From positions 1 through 5,221 of the forward strand of contig CABVEH010000102.1 of NCBI GenBank assembly GCA_902497215.1: DNA of 5,221 bases. Direction: 5' to 3'. A model generated the notes under the pieces. It made no database searches and was not told the DNA's origin. It worked only from the letters and a program-made list of their open reading frames with translations. This document shows, piece after piece, positions 1 to 5,221 of this stretch. The position numbers were made by a program, and so were the translations under genes. Numbering within the stretch: the first letter of the stretch is position 1; every line of letters starts with the position of its first letter. The stretch comes from an uncultured Eggerthellaceae bacterium. GTDB lineage: Bacteria; Actinomycetota; Coriobacteriia; Coriobacteriales; Eggerthellaceae.

Positions 1-527
1 CGCTGCATGAGGTAGCCGGCATATGAAGGAAGAAGCTCGGCGACTCCTGCGGTGGAGGCATGGGCCCTGTGGGCGGTGCCGAACGCGTCGTTGACGTAGA
101 CGTCGGCAAGAGAGGCCAGCTGCTTTGCGAACTCGGGGTCGTTCTTCTTCTCGCGTTTGTCGAAACGGATGTTCTCAAGCATCATGATGTCGCCGTCGTT
201 CAACGCATCGGCGGCATTCTGGACGTCCGGGCCGACTATGTCGCGGCTCAATGCGACGTCGCGCCCAATCAATTCCTGCAGGCGCTCGGCGATGGGGGCA
301 AGGCTGAACGCCTCCTCGAACCCTTCGCCTGCGGGGCGGCCACGGTGGCTCGTCAGTATGACGCGCGCTCCGTCGCCCACCAGCTTTTCTATCGTCGGAA
401 GCGCAGCACGCAGGCGCGTGTCGTCCGTGACGTTGCCGTCGGCGTCCACAGGCGCGTTGAAGTCGACGCGTACGAGCACCTTCTTGCCCTTCGCGTCCAG
501 CTCGTCGATGGATCTTATGTCAGACAT
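1..527 (-). CDS. pgk: Phosphoglycerate kinase, N-terminal part (runs off the left edge)
   Basis: Phosphoglycerate kinase transfers the acyl phosphate of 1,3-bisphosphoglycerate to ADP, the first ATP-yielding step of lower glycolysis, in the cytoplasm. The window holds 175 complete codons from the ATG at 527. The family is about 390-415 residues, so more than half, including the nucleotide-binding C-terminal lobe, lies outside. Visible family motifs are RVDFN at residues 20-24, DDTR at 35-38, SHRGRP at 60-65, LENIRF at 117-122 and [13 protein letters not shown] at 146-158. These carry the basic residues that bind 3-phosphoglycerate in known enzymes. The usual SHLGRP motif reads SHRGRP here. 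An AGGG at 534-537 lies 6 bases before the ATG and is the likely ribosome binding site. The gene lies 80 bases behind gap, with a terminator-like hairpin between them, so its expression probably depends on read-through from gap. Identification is very secure. Confidence 0.97.
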   Translation of the reverse strand, partial: MSDIRSIDELDAKGKKVLVRVDFNAPVDADGNVTDDTRLRAALPTIEKLVGDGARVILTSHRGRPAGEGFEEAFSLAPIAERLQELIGRDVALSRDIVGPDVQNAADALNDGDIMMLENIRFDKREKKNDPEFAKQLASLADVYVNDAFGTAHRAHASTAGVAELLPSYAGYLMQ

Positions 528-548
528 TGAGAACCCTAGCCTTTCTGC

Positions 549-576
549 AAAAAGGGCCGAACGCAATGTCCGGCCC
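549..576 (-). terminator. Rho-independent terminator or attenuator between gap and pgk
   Basis: Read on the minus strand, GGGCCGGA (576-569) and TTCGGCCC (561-554) form an 8-bp stem with one G-U pair around a 7-base loop. Five T residues (553-549) follow at once. This is the standard intrinsic terminator shape. It starts about 31 bases after the gap stop codon and ends 21 bases before the pgk start, with the pgk ribosome binding site directly behind. No promoter fits between hairpin and pgk, so partial termination (more GAPDH than PGK) or a processing and stability role is more likely than a full stop. The structure is seen in the sequence; the regulatory role is inferred. Confidence 0.72.
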
Positions 577-607
577 GTGAATCCGATGCGAGACTCGAGG
601 CCTTCGC

Positions 608-1652
<1,045 letters not shown>

Positions 1653-1653
1653 A

Positions 1654-1682
1654 CATATGGGTAGGCGTTCGGCCGCCGTCAA
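1654..1682 (-). promoter_or_regulatory. Candidate sigma-70-type promoter of gap
   Basis: The minus strand shows TTGACG (1682-1677), five of six matches to the -35 consensus, then a 17-base spacer and CATATG (1659-1654) as a weaker -10. Transcription would start near 1647, giving a leader of about 40 bases before the gap ATG. The region lies between whiA and gap, where no coding frame is expected. The -10 is imperfect, so the exact position is uncertain. Confidence 0.5.
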
Positions 1683-1717
1683 GTGCTTGTAGCCTCCCCG
1701 TCACAAAAGGGGCTTGC

Positions 1718-2638
1718 CTACTTCGCTAATTCTTCAAGACGCCTCAGGCGGTGGTTTACCGCGGACTTGGAAAGGGGTGGGTTCGCCCTGGCTCCGAGCT
1801 CCTTGAGCGACACCTCGGGGTTCGACACGCGCAGGCGGATGAAGTCCTGCAGCGCCGGCGGAAGCGACTCGAACTCGTGGGCGTCGAGCACCTTCCGTAT
1901 GGTGAGCAGCTGGCCGAGCGCGGCCTTGGTCGCCTTCTGCTCGTTGGCCAGCTCGGCGTTGATCATGCGGTTGACGTCGTTCCGCACCGACTTGACGACG
2001 CGCTCCTGCTCAAGTTCGAGGGCGCTCTTGTGCGCCTCGACGAAGGCGAGGAACTCCAGTATCGCGTCCCCGCTCTTGAGGTAGACCATGTAGGAGTTGC
2101 GGCGGTGCATCACCTTCGCGGATATGCCCTTCTCCGCCATCAGGCGCACGAGCCCGTCGGCCAGCTCCTCGCTTTCCACCGTTATCTCGAAGTGGAAGTC
2201 GCTCTTGGGGCTGGATATGAACCCCGACCCCAGGAACGCGCCGCGCAGGTATGCGGCGCCGCAGCACTGCTTCTTCACGAGCTCGGGGTCGATGCCCATG
2301 TTCAGGCCGCCTTCGGAGAGGATGACGCCCATGTCGACCAAGGCGCCCTCGAGACGCTGCTGGGCGGGGATCTCGATGAGGTAGTTGGGCGTCTTGTGCA
2401 GCACGGAGCGCCTGACGACGAGTTCGGTCTTCAGCTGGTATATGCCGTGCAGAAGGCGGATGATCAACCGACCGACGGATGCCGAGTCGGTGGCTATCTC
2501 GACCCTGTACTTGCCCGGCCCGCTGACGAACAGCGTGCCTTCTATCCTGACCAGGGCGGCAAGCGTCGCCTTCTCGCAGTGCTTGCAGGTGGGTTCGACC
2601 CTGGCAAGCTCGTCCTTGACGTCGGATGTGAAGGACAT
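1718..2638 (-). CDS. whiA: DNA-binding protein WhiA
   Basis: WhiA is a two-domain DNA-binding protein: a sporulation regulator in Streptomyces, and in Bacillus a factor affecting cell division and chromosome segregation. The 306 residues match the family length. The N-terminus MSFTSDVKDELARV is the usual family start. A degenerate LAGLIDADG-type homing-endonuclease fold covers roughly residues 20-200, with the conserved CCGAAYLRGAFLGSGF at 125-140. A linker helix region (NDVNRMINAELANEQKA, 220-236) leads to the C-terminal helix-turn-helix at about 262-303, with SLKELG and KSAVNHRLRRLEEL. A CxxC at residues 18-21 and the Cys pair at 125-126 are noted separately. The start is 5 bases behind the yvcK stop. 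AGGAG at 2641-2645 includes part of that stop codon and lies only 2 bases from the ATG, so translational coupling to yvcK is likely. No clear terminator follows, so transcripts may continue into gap. Confidence 0.96.
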   Translation of the reverse strand: MSFTSDVKDELARVEPTCKHCEKATLAALVRIEGTLFVSGPGKYRVEIATDSASVGRLIIRLLHGIYQLKTELVVRRSVLHKTPNYLIEIPAQQRLEGALVDMGVILSEGGLNMGIDPELVKKQCCGAAYLRGAFLGSGFISSPKSDFHFEITVESEELADGLVRLMAEKGISAKVMHRRNSYMVYLKSGDAILEFLAFVEAHKSALELEQERVVKSVRNDVNRMINAELANEQKATKAALGQLLTIRKVLDAHEFESLPPALQDFIRLRVSNPEVSLKELGARANPPLSKSAVNHRLRRLEELAK

Positions 2639-2643
2639 CTCTC

Positions 2644-3792
2644 CTAGGCCTTCCTGGCGCGTGCCAGCTTCATCACCTGAAGCACGGCGTCACGCAACGC
2701 CGCCGGGGAATGCCACGTGGGATGCGAGGCGTCGGCGAGGTCGCGCGCTATGACGACGGTGCCCATGGACTGGATTTCCTGCATGTCCTGGTAGTCGATG
2801 CGAACCGGGCGCACCTTCCCCGAAAGCTGGACGTCCTCCATGTCGGACGTCGAGGCGTTCGCGCCGTCGTCTCCCGAGGCGGCTATGAAGCTGCCCATGC
2901 CCGGGCTTTCGGCACGCAAAGGCACCGGCGTGTGCACCAGCATGAAGTCGACCAGCCCCTGCATGCCGTGGTCCACGAGCGCCTGGTAGTGCTCCTTCGC
3001 GGAAAGCCCCCAGGTCTCGCCCTGCGCGTCGGCAAGCGAGCAGACGAACAGGACCGCCGCGTCTGACTGCCTTATGGCCTCCAGTATGCCGGGGACGAGT
3101 ATGTTCGGGATTATGGAAGTGAAGAGCGACCCGGGGCCCAAGACAATGAGGTCGGCGTCCAGTATGGCGCGTATCGCGGCCTTGTTGGCGGAAATGTGGG
3201 GCAGGCCGTCCTCGCTTTCGAGCGCGACCTTCTGCAGCGCGGTGGCCGAATGGCAGGCGACGGCCTGCCCGTCGAGAACCTTGCCGTCCTTGGTCTTCGC
3301 GCGGAGCGTGACGTGGTCGAGCGTGGAAGGATAGACGTGCCCCTGCGCCTTGACGAGGCCCTCGCATATTTCGATCGCGCGGGTGAACGAGCCGCTGGCG
3401 TCCTCTAGCGCGGCAAGCATGAGGTTGCCAAGCGCATGCCCGTCGGCTATTTCCAAGCGGTACTTGAACGCCTTCACCAGCGGGTCGTAGGGGTCGTCTG
3501 CGAACGCTGCTATGCACTTGCGCACGTCGCCTGGAGGGGTGACGTTGGCGGCCTCGCGCAGGATCCCGGTCGATCCGCCGTCGTCCGCCATCGCCACCAC
3601 GGCCGACGTCTCAACGCCAAGCGACAGCAGCGAGCGTATGGACACGGGGGCTCCGGTCCCTCCTCCTATCACGACCGCGGACACGCCTTCGTCTACGACG
3701 CCTCCGATGGACGCCTCGAGCACGGCGTCGTCCAACGCCTTGAATGCGGAGGTCATCGACGGGTCGAGCCTGAAGGGTGCGTTCGTCGCCAT
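2644..3792 (-). CDS. yvcK: YvcK/CofD-like gluconeogenesis factor (UDP-sugar-binding protein)
   Basis: YvcK proteins share the CofD fold, bind UDP-sugars in studied members, and are needed for growth on gluconeogenic carbon sources and for normal cell shape and wall synthesis; they have no proven enzymatic reaction. Motifs in the 382 residues are the glycine loop GGGTG (43-47), MADDGGSTG (68-76), PPGDVRK (86-92), HALGNL (119-124) and LGPGSLFTSIIPN (218-230). The protein is longer than the typical 310-340 residues: about 35 residues precede the first strand, and an acidic, low-complexity stretch (about 306-325) lies in the C-terminal part. The ATG at 3792 has an AGGA 8 bases upstream. The next ATG, at 3756, has no such site, so the long N-terminus is probably real. 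The gene lies 30 bases behind rapZ and 5 bases ahead of whiA, in the conserved operon. The family is certain; the molecular role is known only in part. Confidence 0.95.
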   Translation of the reverse strand: MATNAPFRLDPSMTSAFKALDDAVLEASIGGVVDEGVSAVVIGGGTGAPVSIRSLLSLGVETSAVVAMADDGGSTGILREAANVTPPGDVRKCIAAFADDPYDPLVKAFKYRLEIADGHALGNLMLAALEDASGSFTRAIEICEGLVKAQGHVYPSTLDHVTLRAKTKDGKVLDGQAVACHSATALQKVALESEDGLPHISANKAAIRAILDADLIVLGPGSLFTSIIPNILVPGILEAIRQSDAAVLFVCSLADAQGETWGLSAKEHYQALVDHGMQGLVDFMLVHTPVPLRAESPGMGSFIAASGDDGANASTSDMEDVQLSGKVRPVRIDYQDMQEIQSMGTVVIARDLADASHPTWHSPAALRDAVLQVMKLARARKA

Positions 3793-3822
3793 GGATGCGT
3801 TCCTAAAGCAAGATGCGTGCCG

Positions 3823-4779
3823 CTATTCGGCGTGCACGTCGGGCGACTCGTCGTCCAGCGTGGGCTTCTTGCGGGTGGCAAGGCTCAGGTCGCGGTGGGC
3901 GACGGACACCCTGTACCCCTTCGACTTCAGGTAATCGCCGGTGGATTCGGCCAACGCGACGCTTCGGTGCTGGCCTCCGGTGCATCCGACGCCGATAGCG
4001 AGCTGCTGCTTGCCTTCGGCCACGTATCCCGGCATCACCACGTCGAGAAGCGCCTGCCATCGCTTCCTGAACTCGATGGTCTCGTCGCGGAGCATGACGA
4101 AGTCGCGCACGGGCGCGTCGAGCCCCGTAAGGTCGCGCAGGTCGGGGTTGTAGTACGGGTTGGGAAGGAAGCGCACGTCGATCACAAGGTCGGCGTCGGT
4201 CGGCGCCCCGTGCTTGAACCCGAAGGAGTAGACGGTGACCGCAAGCCCCTTCCGCTCGCCGCCGGAGTCGAATATCGAGCGCAGTCGGTTGCGCAGCTCC
4301 TGGGGCATCATGTCGGTGGTGTCGATGACGTAGTCCGACGCGTCGCGTATGCCCATCAGCATGTTGCGCTCGCGCTGTATCCCCTGGGCTATCGTGGCGC
4401 CCTCGACGCAGAGCGGATGGCGCCTCCTGCTTGACTTGTAGCGCGACACCAGCTTGCCGTCGTCGGCGTCGAGGAACACCACCGTGAAGTCGATGCCCCT
4501 CTCCTTCAGCTCGGAAAGGGCCTCCATGAGCGACCCGAAGTACTCGCCGTTGCGCGCGTCGCACACCATGGCAAGCTTTTTGTGCTCCCCTTCCTTGCCT
4601 GGAAGCCCGTTGAGTTCGACCATGCTCACGATGAGGTTGGACGGTATGTTGTCTACGCAGAAGTAGCCCATGTCCTCGAAGACATGCATCGCCTCGGTGC
4701 GGCCGGCGCCGCTCATTCCCGTGACGATGACGATGTCGGGCATGCAGTCCTGCGTCGCTTTATCGTTGGACTCGGTCAT
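3823..4779 (-). CDS. rapZ: RapZ/YvcJ-family nucleotide-binding protein
   Basis: This family pairs an N-terminal P-loop nucleotide-binding domain with a C-terminal domain that in E. coli RapZ binds the sRNA GlmZ and controls glucosamine-6-phosphate synthase. The Gram-positive homologue YvcJ hydrolyses GTP, and its target is less clear. From the chosen start the protein has 318 residues. Walker A is GMSGAGRT at 21-28, with Arg in place of Lys as often seen in Actinobacteria. The FLDADD segment lies at about 102-107, followed by SSRRRHPL. The C-terminal signature SFGFKHGAPTDADLV begins near 185, and GCTGGQHRSVALAE lies at 265-278. I chose the ATG at 4779 because GGGAG (4788-4792) lies 8 bases upstream; it overlaps the uvrC stop by 20 bases. 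An in-frame ATG at 4812 would add 11 residues but lacks a Shine-Dalgarno sequence. The role in this organism, and any sRNA partner, is unknown. Confidence 0.94.
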   Translation of the reverse strand: MTESNDKATQDCMPDIVIVTGMSGAGRTEAMHVFEDMGYFCVDNIPSNLIVSMVELNGLPGKEGEHKKLAMVCDARNGEYFGSLMEALSELKERGIDFTVVFLDADDGKLVSRYKSSRRRHPLCVEGATIAQGIQRERNMLMGIRDASDYVIDTTDMMPQELRNRLRSIFDSGGERKGLAVTVYSFGFKHGAPTDADLVIDVRFLPNPYYNPDLRDLTGLDAPVRDFVMLRDETIEFRKRWQALLDVVMPGYVAEGKQQLAIGVGCTGGQHRSVALAESTGDYLKSKGYRVSVAHRDLSLATRKKPTLDDESPDVHAE

Positions 4780-5221
4780 CTTCGTTGCTCCCATCGCCTT
4801 TGAGCCGTTCATTATACTGCTGAAGCACGAGGTGAAGCTCCTCGGCCACGTCGTCGGGAAGCACGCCGGAGCGCTTGATGTCGTCGAGGGAGGCCGCCTT
4901 CAGGTTCTTCATGGACTTGAAGTGCCGGAGCAGCGCCTTCTTCCTGACGGGGCCGATGCCAACGACGTCGTCGAGCACGGACGCCGTCATGCCCTTTCCG
5001 CGCAGCTCGCGGTGGAACGTGATGGCGAATCGGTGGGCCTCGTCGCGCACCTGCTTCACCAGGTAGAGCGATGCGGAGCCGCCGGGGAGCACGACCGGTC
5101 CGCTGTCCTGCCAGGGAACGAACAGCTCCTCGTCGCGCTTGGCGAGCCCCACGATCGGGATGTCGTCGATCCCCATCTCGTCGAACATCGCAAGGGCCGC
5201 CGTGAGCTGGGGCTTGCCTCC
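4760..5221 (-). CDS. uvrC: Excinuclease ABC subunit C, C-terminal part (runs off the right edge)
   Basis: UvrC makes both incisions around a lesion in UvrABC nucleotide excision repair. Only the last 153 residues are present; full proteins are about 600 or more. The fragment opens with GGKPQL, the end of the DGGKxQL motif of the RNase H-like 5'-incision domain; the preceding Asp lies just outside the window. It then shows IPIVGLAKRDEELF and RDEAHRFAITFHR with the conserved His of that domain. A helix-hairpin-helix pair follows (SVLDDVVGIGPVRKKALLRHF and SMKNLKAASLDDIKRSGVL), the DNA-binding end of the protein. The tail is acidic and charged (GDGSNEDDRVQR) and overlaps the start of rapZ. uvrC followed by rapZ-yvcK-whiA is a conserved order. 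The stop is TAA at 4760-4762. Confidence 0.96.
   Translation of the reverse strand, partial: GGKPQLTAALAMFDEMGIDDIPIVGLAKRDEELFVPWQDSGPVVLPGGSASLYLVKQVRDEAHRFAITFHRELRGKGMTASVLDDVVGIGPVRKKALLRHFKSMKNLKAASLDDIKRSGVLPDDVAEELHLVLQQYNERLKGDGSNEDDRVQR
4788..4792 (-). promoter_or_regulatory. Ribosome binding site deciding the rapZ start
   Basis: GGGAG on the minus strand lies 8 bases before the ATG at 4779. The alternative ATGs at 4812 (no purine-rich site), 4794 (AAAGG only 2 bases away) and 4743 (AGGA 4 bases away) are less well placed. The site lies inside the uvrC coding region. Confidence 0.6.
4811..4816 (-). promoter_or_regulatory. Possible internal -10 element ahead of rapZ
   Basis: The minus strand reads TATAAT, a perfect -10 consensus, inside the uvrC codons CAG TAT AAT GAA. 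Both Tyr and Asn use the AT-ending codon in a gene that otherwise prefers GC-ending ones. A transcript would start near 4804, about 25 bases before the chosen rapZ ATG. No convincing -35 lies 15-18 bases upstream and there is no extended -10 TG, so this is only a candidate. Confidence 0.3.

Noticed and set aside
60..530. A 156-codon open frame on the plus strand at the left edge
   Set aside because: The minus strand here encodes an unmistakable PGK N-terminus with all family motifs.
1691..1714. A hairpin behind whiA (CCCC/GGGG core with AGCC/GGCT flanks) as a terminator
   Set aside because: The stem is short or bulged, the loop is 9 or more bases, and no T-tract follows on either strand.
1751..2647. 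A 298-codon open frame on the plus strand opposite whiA
   Set aside because: It is antisense to the well-conserved whiA, resembles no known protein, and long antisense open frames are expected in GC-rich DNA.
3794..3818. ACGCATC occurring twice in the rapZ-yvcK spacer as a regulatory repeat
   Set aside because: It is only 7 bases in two copies with no symmetry or promoter context, which chance can explain.
3436..4434. A 332-codon open frame on the plus strand across yvcK and rapZ
   Set aside because: It crosses the junction of two secure genes on the other strand, and its translation is rich in Arg, Val and His with no domain signal, typical of shadow translation.
4780..4812. The longer rapZ N-terminus starting at 4812
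   Set aside because: There is no Shine-Dalgarno sequence before it, the added residues are not family-like, and the start at 4779 has a well-spaced GGGAG.

Overview
The window is a GC-rich, gene-dense stretch of a bacterial chromosome. All six genes lie on the minus strand. In transcription order (right to left) they are uvrC (3' end only), rapZ, yvcK, whiA, gap and pgk (5' part only). The rapZ-yvcK-whiA trio behind uvrC is a classic block of Gram-positive bacteria, and whiA followed by gap-pgk is typical of Actinobacteria. Base composition, gene order and protein style (for example the YvcK glycine loop reading GGGTGAP) suggest an actinobacterium, perhaps of the class Coriobacteriia. The genus cannot be named from sequence alone.

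Layout from the right edge: 5221-4760 is the UvrC C-terminus. RapZ probably starts at 4779, overlapping the uvrC stop by 20 bases. A perfect TATAAT inside the uvrC tail (4811-4816) may be an internal -10. YvcK follows after 30 bases, and whiA after only 5 bases, with the yvcK stop codon forming part of the whiA Shine-Dalgarno sequence. Behind whiA lies a 109-base intergenic region (1609-1717) with a good promoter candidate for gap, a tandem GGTAAC repeat across the predicted transcription start, and a strong ribosome binding site. Gap (608-1608) is complete at both ends but carries a one-base deletion near 1294-1297. The 80-base gap-pgk spacer holds a convincing Rho-independent terminator or attenuator hairpin just ahead of the pgk ribosome binding site. 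Pgk runs off the left edge.

The genes fall into two groups. The first is a regulatory and maintenance operon: DNA repair (UvrC), an RNA-binding or nucleotide-sensing P-loop protein (RapZ/YvcJ family), a UDP-sugar-binding factor linking carbon metabolism and the cell envelope (YvcK), and a DNA-binding protein of division and development (WhiA). The second is a glycolytic pair, GAPDH and PGK, catalysing consecutive steps of lower glycolysis. I see no mobile element, CRISPR array, tRNA or rRNA, no plus-strand gene and no previously undescribed system. The points worth checking are the gap frameshift, the gap-pgk hairpin and the gap promoter repeat.
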